A DNA stretch of 11,445 nucleotides from JACQNR01 sp964533045. Its GTDB lineage: Bacteria > Acidobacteriota > Terriglobia > UBA7540. Shown in pieces: positions 1-6,474 of this stretch; the stretch's first letter is position 1, and every line of letters begins with the position of its first letter. Location of the stretch: positions 1 through 11,445 of the forward strand of contig CAZHKT010000119.1 in NCBI GenBank assembly GCA_964533045.1, read 5' to 3'. A program made the position numbers and the translations under genes. A model generated the notes under the pieces. It did not search any database. It was not told the origin of the DNA and saw nothing but the letters and a program-made list of their open reading frames with translations.

Positions 1-1
1 C

Positions 2-610
2 GGCCTGCGCGGCATGCACGCCGAATTGCGCGAGGCGGTGGTGAAGATCATGCCGCTGGTGAACCTCCGGCATATCAGTTTCAGCCATTTTGAATCGGAC
101 GAATGCGGCGCACTGAATGAGTGGCTGTCAGTGGCGCCGCGCGCCGATGTGGTCTGCGGTCAGGTGGGGGCGCTGGTCAGCGTGAATGATTTCATCGGGC
201 GCGAAGCGCGCGCCCTGGCTGACGGCGAAACTTTCACAACTGGAAAATACCGCTTCCGGTACTGCCAAACGCCGCACCTGCCGCACGGCTGGGATGCAGG
301 CGTGCTCTTCGAGGAGACGCAGCAGACGCTGCTCTGCTCCGACCTGTTTCACCAGGTGGGCGACGTCGAGCCCATCACCACTGCCGATGTCGTGGGCCGG
401 TCGCATCAAGCCATGAAGGAATACCAGGCGGGCATCCTCGCTGATTACGTGCCCTACACGACGCTGACCGCTCAGAATATCCGGAAGCTCATCGCTCTCA
501 AGCCCAAGACGCTCGCCATCATGCATGGATCGAGTTTTACGGGCGACTGCGCCCGCGCGCTCGAAGATTTGAATGTCGCCTTTCGGGAAGTGTTCGGGCG
601 AGAAAAGTAG
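2..610 (+). CDS. MBL-fold diiron-type metalloprotein, 3' part (5' end outside window)
   Basis: The reading frame is open from the left edge, so the N-terminus is missing; an internal ATG at 14 is not likely the true start. The visible ~203 residues look like a metallo-beta-lactamase fold of the oxygen-binding, flavodiiron (ODP) type. Counting from the Met at 14, there is an HFESDE motif (H25, E27, D29), a PHLPHGWD segment with H91, a CSDLFHQ strand with D110, and IMHGSSF near the end with H171. These match the H-x-E-x-D / H / D / H ligand set of diiron MBL proteins, except that the second His of the usual H-x-E-x-D-H is Glu here. No flavodoxin domain follows, so it is a stand-alone MBL protein. 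Substrate unknown; O2, NO or a hydrolase role are all possible. Its TAG stop is the first part of the palindromic element at 607-673. Confidence 0.8.
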   Translation, partial: GLRGMHAELREAVVKIMPLVNLRHISFSHFESDECGALNEWLSVAPRADVVCGQVGALVSVNDFIGREARALADGETFTTGKYRFRYCQTPHLPHGWDAGVLFEETQQTLLCSDLFHQVGDVEPITTADVVGRSHQAMKEYQAGILADYVPYTTLTAQNIRKLIALKPKTLAIMHGSSFTGDCARALEDLNVAFREVFGREK

Positions 611-673
611 CGCCGGGCTTCAGCCCGGCAGGCTTGAGATTGCCCAGGGTGCCGGCCTCAAGGCCGGCGCTAC
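607..673. repeat. REPIN-like inverted pair of GTAG-headed palindromes between convergent genes
   Basis: GTAG at 607-610 and CTAC at 670-673 bound the element. The outer arms TAGCGCCGG (608-616) and CCGGCGCTA (664-672) are perfect inverted copies of 9 bases. Inside are two perfect 8-bp hairpins: GCCGGGCT/AGCCCGGC (612-619 with 622-629) and GCCGGCCT/AGGCCGGC (651-658 with 661-668), with a 21-base spacer. The TAG at each end is the stop codon of the flanking gene. There is no T-run, so it is not a classic terminator, although either hairpin could protect mRNA 3' ends. A 5' GTAG foot below a palindrome is the hallmark of RAYT-associated REP sequences. Confidence 0.8.
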
Positions 674-2190
674 AGCTGAGGTTTCCAGCGCAGGATGGGT
701 TTGCGCGCGGCGGTGGTTTCGTCGAGGCGCGTGACGCGCGTGGAGTGGGGAGCTTTCAACACGTATTGCGGATCTTCTTCCACTTCCTGCGCGATCGAGC
801 GTAGCGCGTCAATGAATTCGTCGAGTTCAGCTTTGCTGGCGCTCTCCGTGGGTTCGATCATCAACGCGCCGGACACGATGAGGGGAAATGCCGTGGTGTA
901 GGGATGAAATCCATAATCAATCAAGCGTTTGGCGATATCCATGGTGCGCACGCCGCGCGCCGCCTGGCGCTTGTCGGAGAAGATGCACTCGTGCATGCAA
1001 GGCTGGTCGTAAGGAAGGTCGTACACATCGCGCAATCGCGACTTGACGTAGTTGGCGGTGAGCACGGCGTCCTCGGTTGATTTCCGCAGGCCCGCGCCGC
1101 CGTTGGCCAGAATGAAGGCGAGGGCGCGCACCGCCATGCCGAAATTCCCATAGAAGGCTCGCACGCGGCCGATGCTGCGCGGCCGATCGTAGTTCAAGCG
1201 GTACGTGCTGTCCTCGGTTTGTTCCACCACAGGCACGGGCAGATAAGGTTCCAGCACCTTTCGCACTGCCACCGGTCCCGAGCCCGGCCCGCCGCCGCCA
1301 TGCGGCGTGGTGAAGGTCTTGTGCAGATTCAGATGCATGACGTCCACGCCGAATGAGGCCGGCCGCGCCACCCCCACCAGCGCGTTCATGTTGGCGCCGT
1401 CCATGTAAACCAATCCGCCGCGCGAGTGGACCAGTTCGCAGATTTCCGCGATCTGTCTTTCGAAAATGCCGAGGGTATTAGGATTAGTAAGCATCAGCCC
1501 GGCCACGTCCTCAGTCATCGCCTTTTCGAGCACAGCCGGATCGACGCAGCCCTGCGCGTTGGACCTGATGTTTCTTACTTGGTAACCGGAAGTCGTCACG
1601 CTGGCCGGATTCGTCCCGTGCGCCGAATCGGGCACCAGGACGTACTTGCGCGGATTCCCGCGCTCCGCAAGGCAGGCGCGGATCATCAAGATGCCCGTCA
1701 GTTCGCCCTGCGCCCCGGCTGCGGGCTGAAGATTGACGGCGTCCATGCCGGTGATTTCGGCCAGGCAGCGCGCCGTTTCATGCAGCACGCGCAGGCAGCC
1801 TTGCACCAGCGCCTGCGGCGCGTAGGGATGATCCGTGGCCAGTCCCTCCAGGCGCGCCACGACTTCGTTAATGCGGGGGTTGTACTTCATGGTGCAGGAA
1901 CCGAGCGGGTAAAGCCCGGTGTCCACGCCGTAGTTCCAGGTGGAAAGGCGCGTGAAATGGCGGATGACTTCCAGTTCGGAAATTTCCGGAAAGCCCTCGA
2001 CGTCGCCGCGCACCAAGGTGGCGCCCAGCGCCTGTTCCGGAGACACGGCCGGCACGTCGAGCGACGGCAGGTCCACGCCCGACTTTCCGGGCGTGCTGCG
2101 GTCGAAGATCAATTCCTCATTGCGGGTAACGTGCGTTCGGGCACTTCGAATTCGGTTTTCCAGTTGGATGCTCCTTCTAAGCCGAGCCAT
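670..2190 (-). CDS. gcvPB: Glycine dehydrogenase (decarboxylating) subunit 2
   Basis: This is the C-terminal-half subunit of the split P-protein of the glycine cleavage system. With GcvPA it decarboxylates glycine through PLP and passes the aminomethyl group to lipoyl-GcvH in the cytoplasm. Visible signatures are RLSTWNYGVD and YPLGSCTMKYNPR (about 81-105), NLQPAAGAQGE (153-163), PDSAHGTNP (187-195), YMDGANMNALVG (262-273) and the PLP-lysine segment HLNLHKTF with K291, followed by PHGGGGPGSGP. The end, ARKPILRWKPQL, resembles acidobacterial homologues as I remember them. The length of 506 fits the family. The start is uncertain: ATG 2190 overlaps gcvPA by 14 bases, but a strong AGAAGGAG (2171-2178) lies downstream of it, at the gcvPA stop and 7 bases before an in-frame CTG at 2163, so the first ~9 residues may not be made. 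Family similarity begins only near residue 27. Confidence 0.95.
   Translation of the reverse strand: MARLRRSIQLENRIRSARTHVTRNEELIFDRSTPGKSGVDLPSLDVPAVSPEQALGATLVRGDVEGFPEISELEVIRHFTRLSTWNYGVDTGLYPLGSCTMKYNPRINEVVARLEGLATDHPYAPQALVQGCLRVLHETARCLAEITGMDAVNLQPAAGAQGELTGILMIRACLAERGNPRKYVLVPDSAHGTNPASVTTSGYQVRNIRSNAQGCVDPAVLEKAMTEDVAGLMLTNPNTLGIFERQIAEICELVHSRGGLVYMDGANMNALVGVARPASFGVDVMHLNLHKTFTTPHGGGGPGSGPVAVRKVLEPYLPVPVVEQTEDSTYRLNYDRPRSIGRVRAFYGNFGMAVRALAFILANGGAGLRKSTEDAVLTANYVKSRLRDVYDLPYDQPCMHECIFSDKRQAARGVRTMDIAKRLIDYGFHPYTTAFPLIVSGALMIEPTESASKAELDEFIDALRSIAQEVEEDPQYVLKAPHSTRVTRLDETTAARKPILRWKPQL
2171..2178 (-). promoter_or_regulatory. Strong Shine-Dalgarno inside the annotated gcvPB start region
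   Basis: AGAAGGAG on the minus strand overlaps the gcvPA TAG stop and lies downstream of the ATG at 2190. It is 7 bases from an in-frame CTG (2163-2161). This is the best ribosome-binding site at this junction; ATG 2190 itself has only a weak GAGG at about 9 bases. It argues for a non-ATG gcvPB start, or for a site helping re-initiation. Confidence 0.5.
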
Positions 2191-3550
2191 GGGCGACGGC
2201 CTCGGGTGCGGGATGGGCCAACCGTTGGCGGCCGGCCGCGGCCATGCGATCGATGTCCTTCTTCGTTGTCAACTCCGTGGCGCAAACCAGGATGTGATCC
2301 GTCAGTTCGGGGTAGAACTTTCCCAGGTCGAGCCCGCCGAGGATCTTCTGCTGTTCGAGGGCGGCCAGGAATTGCGCGGCGCTGCCCGGCACTCTCAGGG
2401 TGAATTCATTGAAGAACGGCGCATCAAAGGGCGTGGCCGCGCCCGGAATGGCTCGGAGTTGCGCGGCGGCGTAGTGCGCTTTCGACAGGTTCTGCTCGGC
2501 CAGCGCGCGCAGCCCGTTCTTACCCAGCAGGCAAAGGTAGATGGTGGCGGCCAGCGCGCAGAGCGACTGGTTGGTGCAGATGTTGGAGGTCGCTTTCTCG
2601 CGGCGGATGTGCTGCTCGCGGGTGGCGAGCGTCAGGACAAAGCCGCGGCGGCCCTCGGTGTCGGTGGTCTGTCCGACCAGGCGGCCGGGGAGCTGCCGCA
2701 GATATGCTTGCTTGGAAGCGAGGAAGCCCAGGTAGGGCCCGCCGAAGGCGACCGGCACGCCGAACGATTGAGCTTCGCCGCAAACCACGTCCGCTTCCGC
2801 CGGAGGACGGACGATGCCGAGCGACAAAGGCTCGGTGACGGTCACGATCAGGAGCGACTTGTTCTCCTGAACAACCTTGGCGATCTCATGGACCTGTTCG
2901 ATGACGCCCAGGAAATTGGGCGATTGAACCACGACGGCCGCGATCTGCGGCGTGAGCGCCGCCTCCAGTTTCGTCCCATCGATTTGGCCGGAAGCACGCC
3001 AGGGAATTTCGCGGACTTTGATGCCTTGGTGGCGGACGTAGGTGGCAAGCACTTCTCGGTACTCGGGGTGGAGCGAGCGCGCGACCAGAACTTCTTCGCG
3101 CCGTGTGACCCGCAGCGCCATGAGCACCGCTTCGGTGGTGGCCGTCGAGCCGTCGTAGAGCGAGGCATTGGAAACGTCCATGCCGGTGAGCTGCGTGATG
3201 AGCGTCTGAAACTCGAAGATGGCCTGGAGCGTGCCCTGCGCCAGCTCGGCCTGATAGGGCGTGTAGGCGGTGAAGAATTCCCCGCGCGAAATCAGCGCGT
3301 CGATGGCCACCGGCTGATAGTGCGAGTAGGCGCCCGCGCCCAGGAACGACGCGTATTGCCGGCTGCTCGCGGCTGCGGCAGCGCGGAAGAAGTCCAGGAT
3401 CTCCGGTTCCGACATCGGCCCCGGCAGGTTCAGGCCCGTCGTGAGCCGGAGTTTCTCTGGAATCTGCTGAAAGAGTTCTTCAATCCTGCTGTGTCCGGTG
3501 GCGGCGAGCATAGCCGCGCGATCGGCGTCGGAATTCGGAAGGTAGCGCAT
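2177..3550 (-). CDS. gcvPA: Glycine dehydrogenase (decarboxylating) subunit 1
   Basis: N-terminal-half subunit of the two-subunit P-protein, partner of GcvPB. Typical motifs are MRYLPNSDADRAAML at the start, SFLGAGAYSHY (68-78), TAYTPYQAELAQGTLQAIF (94-112) and LTGMDVSNASLYDG (121-134). The protein is 457 residues, normal for GcvPA (about 440-460). The frame is open further upstream to 3649, but homology begins at MRYLP. The ATG at 3550 shares a base with the gcvH stop (TAATG), the normal arrangement for coupled translation, so the shorter start was chosen. The catalytic PLP lysine belongs to GcvPB, as expected for the split form. No frameshift or missing segment is seen. Confidence 0.95.
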   Translation of the reverse strand: MRYLPNSDADRAAMLAATGHSRIEELFQQIPEKLRLTTGLNLPGPMSEPEILDFFRAAAAASSRQYASFLGAGAYSHYQPVAIDALISRGEFFTAYTPYQAELAQGTLQAIFEFQTLITQLTGMDVSNASLYDGSTATTEAVLMALRVTRREEVLVARSLHPEYREVLATYVRHQGIKVREIPWRASGQIDGTKLEAALTPQIAAVVVQSPNFLGVIEQVHEIAKVVQENKSLLIVTVTEPLSLGIVRPPAEADVVCGEAQSFGVPVAFGGPYLGFLASKQAYLRQLPGRLVGQTTDTEGRRGFVLTLATREQHIRREKATSNICTNQSLCALAATIYLCLLGKNGLRALAEQNLSKAHYAAAQLRAIPGAATPFDAPFFNEFTLRVPGSAAQFLAALEQQKILGGLDLGKFYPELTDHILVCATELTTKKDIDRMAAAGRQRLAHPAPEAVAHGSA

Positions 3551-3939
3551 TACTCGGCTTTCTTCTCCTGGATGTAGGCTTCGTACTCTTCCGCGCTCAT
3601 CAGCTTGTCTGTGTCGCGGCGGTCGGAGAGTCGGACGCGGATCAGCCATGCCTCGCCGTGCGGGTCGGTGTTCACCAGTTCCGGATTGTTCTGGAGCCGG
3701 GTGTTGACGGCTACCACTTCGCCGTCCACGGGCGCGAAGATTTCCGAAACGGCCTTCACCGATTCGATGGTTCCGAACGATTCATTGGCCGTGATGTGAT
3801 CGCCCACTTTCGGCAATTCCACGAAGACCACATCGCCCAGTTCGCGTTGCGCGTAATCGGTGATGCCGATGGTGCCCACTTCCTCGTCCACGCGAATCCA
3901 TTCGTGCTCTTTGGTGTAGAGAAGTTCCTGGGGATACAT
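3550..3939 (-). CDS. gcvH: Glycine cleavage system H protein
   Basis: The lipoyl carrier of the glycine cleavage system, 129 residues, the same length as the E. coli protein. It opens with YTKEHEWIRV, followed by GITDYAQRELGDVVFVELP. The lipoylation site is K62 in GTIESVKAVSE, and the C-terminal region contains NTDPHGEAWLIRV. It shuttles the aminomethyl group from GcvPA/PB to GcvT and would be re-oxidised by a lipoamide dehydrogenase encoded elsewhere. An AGGAG lies 10 bases before the ATG. The gene sits 45 bases after gcvT and overlaps the gcvPA start by one base, so it is an internal gene of the operon. Confidence 0.97.
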   Translation of the reverse strand: MYPQELLYTKEHEWIRVDEEVGTIGITDYAQRELGDVVFVELPKVGDHITANESFGTIESVKAVSEIFAPVDGEVVAVNTRLQNNPELVNTDPHGEAWLIRVRLSDRRDTDKLMSAEEYEAYIQEKKAE

Positions 3940-3959
3940 GATGGCTCTGCTCCTGATTC

Positions 3960-3979
3960 GCGCGGATGCTTCGCCGCGC
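3960..3979 (-). other. Small hairpin in the gcvT-gcvH gap
   Basis: GCGCGG (3960-3965) pairs with CCGCGC (3974-3979) across an 8-base loop in the 45-base gap between gcvT and gcvH. There is no T-run, so it is unlikely to terminate. It may act in mRNA processing or be incidental in GC-rich DNA. Confidence 0.3.
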
Positions 3980-3984
3980 AGAAA

Positions 3985-5097
3985 TTACGTCTTGGGCCGC
4001 CTGTAAAAAGGCAGAGAAATCTGCCGAGCGCGCGCCGGCTTGCCGCGAATATCGATTTCGAATTCGGTTCCCACCGCCGCGCGCTCCGCGGGCACGTACG
4101 CCAGGCCGATGCTCTTCTTCAGATATGGGGCGTACGTGCCGCTGGTCACCCGGCCGATGACTTGACTGCCTTCCCTGATCGCATACCCATCGCGGGCGAT
4201 GCCGCGATCGGCCATTTCAAATCCTATCAGTTTTTTTTGCGGGCCGCGGGCCAACTGCTCGGCCAGCGCCTGCCGCCCGATGAATTCGCCCTTGTCCAGC
4301 TTGACAATCCAGCTCAGATTGGCTTCGACCAGGGTCGTCTGCTCGTCCAGTTCGTGGCCGTAGAGGGCATAGGCTGCCTCCAGACGGAGCGTATTGCGCG
4401 CGCCCAGTCCCACGGGAACGAGGCCGGAGGGCTTGCCCGCTTCCAGCAATGCGTTCCATACGCGTTCCGCTTCGTTCGGCGGCAGATAGAACTCGAAGCC
4501 GTCTTCGCCCGTGTAGCCGGTGCGCGCCAGCAGGCCGTCCACGCCGCCAACGCGCGCCCGGCGGAACCCATAGGTTCGAATCGCGCTGAGATCGGCCCCG
4601 GTGAGCTGCGAAAGAATCTCGACGGACTTCGGCCCTTGCAAAGCGAGTTGCGCGTAGTCGGCGGAAACGTTGGAGACCTTGGCGTCGAAACGGTTGTGTT
4701 CGAGGATGTAGGCAAAGTCCTTGTCCGTATTCGCGGCATTCACGCAAAAGAAGTAGTGATTCGGCCCGAAGCGATGGATGATGCAGTCGTCCACGGCGCT
4801 GCCATTGGGGTTCATCAATGCCGTGTACTGCGCCTGGCTGTCCCGGAGTCGCGAGGCGTCGTTCGATGTGACCCACTGAATCAGTGCCAGCGCCTCGGGG
4901 CCCTGGACGTCGATCTCGCCCATGTGGCTGACATCGAAGAGTCCCGCAGCGGTACGGACGGCGAGATGCTCCTGCACGATGCCCGAGTACTCGATGGGCA
5001 TTTCCCACCCACCGAATTCGGCCATGCGCGCGCCCGCCGCCAGGTGCACGGCGTAGAGGGGCGTTCGCTTCAGTTCCGTCCCTGCGGGAGTGGTCAA
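3985..5097 (-). CDS. gcvT: Aminomethyltransferase (glycine cleavage T protein)
   Basis: Transfers the C1 unit from aminomethyl-lipoyl-GcvH to tetrahydrofolate, giving 5,10-methylene-THF and ammonia. The 370 residues match the family length (E. coli 364). Visible motifs are TPLYAVHLAAGARMAEFGGW (12-31), AVRTAAGLFDVSHMGE (46-61), MNPNGSAVDD with the catalytic Asp at 103 or 104, RTGYTGEDGFE, LGARNTLRLEAAYALYGHEL and VTSGTYAPYLKKSIGLAYV. The start is TTG (5097-5095); no ATG lies in frame until Met25, which is inside the conserved GARM motif. A GGAGGA at 5101-5106 sits 3 bases upstream, a little close but convincing. First gene of the operon, with a sigma70-like promoter about 40 bases upstream. 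Confidence 0.97.
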   Translation of the reverse strand: MTTPAGTELKRTPLYAVHLAAGARMAEFGGWEMPIEYSGIVQEHLAVRTAAGLFDVSHMGEIDVQGPEALALIQWVTSNDASRLRDSQAQYTALMNPNGSAVDDCIIHRFGPNHYFFCVNAANTDKDFAYILEHNRFDAKVSNVSADYAQLALQGPKSVEILSQLTGADLSAIRTYGFRRARVGGVDGLLARTGYTGEDGFEFYLPPNEAERVWNALLEAGKPSGLVPVGLGARNTLRLEAAYALYGHELDEQTTLVEANLSWIVKLDKGEFIGRQALAEQLARGPQKKLIGFEMADRGIARDGYAIREGSQVIGRVTSGTYAPYLKKSIGLAYVPAERAAVGTEFEIDIRGKPARARQISLPFYRRPKT

Positions 5098-5100
5098 GCG

Positions 5101-5106
5101 TCCTCC
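5101..5106 (-). promoter_or_regulatory. Ribosome binding site deciding the TTG start of gcvT
   Basis: GGAGGA on the minus strand ends 3 bases before the TTG at 5097. It supports TTG as the start, because no ATG or GTG alternative would keep the conserved TPLY N-terminus. Confidence 0.65.
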
Positions 5107-5138
5107 AACGATTTCGGGCGAAAGAGTCCGGGAAGGTC

Positions 5139-5167
5139 AAACTAGCACGGCGCCAGGGAGGGGTCAA
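5139..5167 (-). promoter_or_regulatory. Candidate sigma70-type promoter of the gcv operon
   Basis: On the minus strand a TTGACC box (5167-5162, 5 of 6 matches to TTGACA) is followed after exactly 17 bases by TAGTTT (5144-5139), which keeps the T, A and final T of the -10 consensus. Transcription would start near 5132, leaving a leader of about 35 bases before the gcvT TTG. That is too short for a glycine riboswitch. Confidence 0.45.
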
Positions 5168-5244
5168 GCCAGCCACGCCGCCCCTGACCGAGTTGCATTT
5201 GTTCGCGCCCTCGTTGACAATGCAGGAAGAAAGGATTGGGAACC

Positions 5245-5430
5245 ATGCCCTGGGTGGAATTCAAGTGCTGTGTCTGTGACCAGACCGAGGATCGCTGCCA
5301 CTGTCCCAAGTACTGCGCGCTGTGCCATTCCGATTACGGCACCCGGCTGACCGAAGACGGGCAATACTACTGCACCGATTGCCGCGAGGCGTGCGACTAC
5401 AAGACACAGGAGCAGGTGCGCGGACGATAG
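5245..5430 (+). CDS. Small cysteine-rich putative zinc-binding protein, 61 residues
   Basis: I do not recognise a named family. The protein begins MPWVEFKCCVC and has ten cysteines (8, 9, 11, 18, 20, 24, 27, 43, 46, 50) and two histidines (19, 28). Three CxxC pairs (8/11, 24/27, 43/46) suggest one or two structural zinc sites, or less likely an iron-sulfur site. It has no signal peptide or membrane segment, so it is probably cytosolic. The ATG at 5245 is preferred; an in-frame TTG at 5236 would add three residues. A purine-rich AGGAAGAAAGG lies just upstream. It is transcribed divergently from gcvT and separated from the following operon by a palindromic repeat region. The real codon pattern and strongly structured cysteine spacing argue that it is a true gene; function unknown. 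Confidence 0.7.
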   Translation: MPWVEFKCCVCDQTEDRCHCPKYCALCHSDYGTRLTEDGQYYCTDCREACDYKTQEQVRGR

Positions 5431-5540
5431 CACGGGCGTCTCCCTGCGAGGGGTCACGGGCCGAACGGCCGTGCCACCCCGAGACTCTATCGGAGTGGCG
5501 TCTCGCTCGTGAGCGCTCACGGGCCACACGGCCGTGTTAC
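5428..5540. repeat. Duplicated palindromic unit after the cysteine-rich gene
   Basis: Two related units of about 43 bases, 62-63 bases apart (5435-5477 and 5497-5540), each run from GGCGTCTC to a near-palindrome: CACGGGCCGAACGGCCGTG in the first and CACGGGCCACACGGCCGTG in the second. The second unit also holds the perfect 12-base palindrome GTGAGCGCTCAC (5509-5520). The left edge TAGCACGG begins at the stop codon of the upstream gene and is mirrored by CCGTGTTA at the right edge (7 of 8). There is no T-run. It probably belongs to the same kind of element as at 607-673 but lacks a clear GTAG foot. Confidence 0.6.
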
Positions 5541-5555
5541 CGCCTACTGACAGCA

Positions 5556-5585
5556 TTGATTTCCGCGCGCCATTCCGGGTAGACT
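5556..5585 (+). promoter_or_regulatory. Possible promoter of the RsbW-STAS-Mla operon
   Basis: TTGATT (5556-5561) and TAGACT (5580-5585) are separated by 18 bases, each matching 4 of 6 consensus positions. The pair lies about 80 bases before the first gene, just after the palindromic region. It is the best candidate in the 123-base gap, but weak. Confidence 0.3.
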
Positions 5586-5663
5586 CATCGGCGGTCGCAG
5601 GGGGGGCCGTGGCCTGCCCGGAGCGTCCGCCCCTGGCGAAAAGCGAGCAGGGCTTCCTGATTC

Positions 5664-6125
5664 ATGCCGACAGCCGAACATTCGTGCCGTATCGTCATCA
5701 ATAGTGAGGCCCGGCTACTGCACGTGATGCGGTGTGTGGTGCGGTTCCGGGCGCAGGAAGCGGGCGTGCCGCCTGAGGATGTGGATTGTCTCACCGTGGC
5801 GATCGACGAAGCGGCAAGTAACATCATCCGCCACGCCTATGGCAACCGTCCCGACGGCAAGCTGACGCTGGACGTGAAGACCCGTCCCGACCGCATTGAG
5901 TTTGTGCTGGAGGATACCGGGCCGAAGATTTCGCCGGAAGCCTGGCGCCCCCGCCCCCTGGAGGAGGTGCGGCCAGGCGGTCTGGGCACGCACTTCATCA
6001 AGTGCTTCATGGACGTCATCTCGTATGACGAAGATTTCCAAGGCGGAAACCGCCTGAGGCTGGTGAAACATCTTTCGCCGGCCGGGTCAACCCACGATGA
6101 AGGTTCAGGTTCGAACGCAGGATAA
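5664..6125 (+). CDS. RsbW-like anti-sigma factor / serine kinase-type ATP-binding protein
   Basis: A 153-residue GHKL-fold ATPase of the RsbW/SpoIIAB type. The N box is VAIDEAASNIIRHAYG with the catalytic Glu49 and Mg-binding Asn53. The G1 box is LEDTGPKISP (D84, G86), where the usual second glycine is Lys. The G2 box is PGGLGTHFIKCFMD (G105, G106, G108). Known family members bind a sigma factor or other client and phosphorylate a STAS-domain antagonist on Ser. The neighbour, overlapping by 29 bases, is exactly such a STAS protein, so the two are very likely partners. No sigma factor is in the window; the next genes encode a lipid transporter, so the client may not be a sigma factor. The C-terminal ~15 residues, rich in Ser and Gly, look unstructured. 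The RBS is weak (AGGG 13 bases upstream). Confidence 0.88.
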   Translation: MPTAEHSCRIVINSEARLLHVMRCVVRFRAQEAGVPPEDVDCLTVAIDEAASNIIRHAYGNRPDGKLTLDVKTRPDRIEFVLEDTGPKISPEAWRPRPLEEVRPGGLGTHFIKCFMDVISYDEDFQGGNRLRLVKHLSPAGSTHDEGSGSNAG

Positions 6126-6459
6126 CAACACGATTATCGAGTGCACGGGCGAGGTGGATCTGTACACTTCCCCCAAGCTGCGCGAGGCGCTGCTGAAGGA
6201 AATGGCCGGCGCCCAGACCAACGTGCTGATCAATATGAGCGGCGTAAGTTATATCGACAGCTCCGGTATCGCCACGCTGGTCGAAGGGCTGCAACTTTCG
6301 CAGCGCACCCAGACGCGCTTCGGCCTGTTCGGCCTGCGCTCCAACGCCAAGTCGGTGCTGGAACTTGCCCGCCTCACCAAGGTATTCAGCATTTTTGAAA
6401 ACGAGCAGGACGCCCTGGAAAAGATCGGCAAGACATCGCCGTTCAGCGGCCTGGCTTAG
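6097..6459 (+). CDS. STAS-domain protein (anti-anti-sigma / MlaB-like)
   Basis: A 120-residue STAS domain. Its core is TGEVDLYTSPKLREAL (17-32), then INMSGVSYIDSSGIATLVEG (45-64). The DSSG motif, with Ser55 aligning with the phosphorylated serine of SpoIIAA and RsbV, is intact. The ATG at 6097 lies inside the end of the kinase-like gene (29-base overlap), so translation is probably coupled. Fifteen bases downstream begins mlaE. In E. coli the STAS protein MlaB is a cytoplasmic subunit of the MlaFEDB transporter and contacts MlaF. This protein is therefore either the MlaB equivalent, the RsbW antagonist, or both; the sequence alone cannot separate these. Residues after 110 are a short tail. 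Confidence 0.9.
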   Translation: MKVQVRTQDNNTIIECTGEVDLYTSPKLREALLKEMAGAQTNVLINMSGVSYIDSSGIATLVEGLQLSQRTQTRFGLFGLRSNAKSVLELARLTKVFSIFENEQDALEKIGKTSPFSGLA

Positions 6460-6474
6460 CACTCTCCCAACCCC

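Noticed and set aside
1940..5145. Long open frames on the plus strand across the gcv operon (545 and 495 codons)
   Set aside because: They are antisense shadows of gcvPB, gcvPA, gcvH and gcvT caused by GC-rich codon use; the proteins look Arg/Gly/His-rich with no recognisable domain.
5143..5150. TAGCACGG upstream of gcvT as another copy of the palindromic element
   Set aside because: An isolated 8-base match without a hairpin or mirrored arm; it overlaps the candidate -10 box and is likely chance.
5098..5235. Glycine riboswitch upstream of gcvT
   Set aside because: The leader after the candidate promoter is only about 35 bases, and the conserved purine-rich aptamer segments are not seen in the 138-base gap.
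5435..5540. CRISPR-like direct repeats
   Set aside because: Only two imperfect copies, each palindromic throughout, with no regular spacers and no cas genes; they fit palindromic intergenic elements better.
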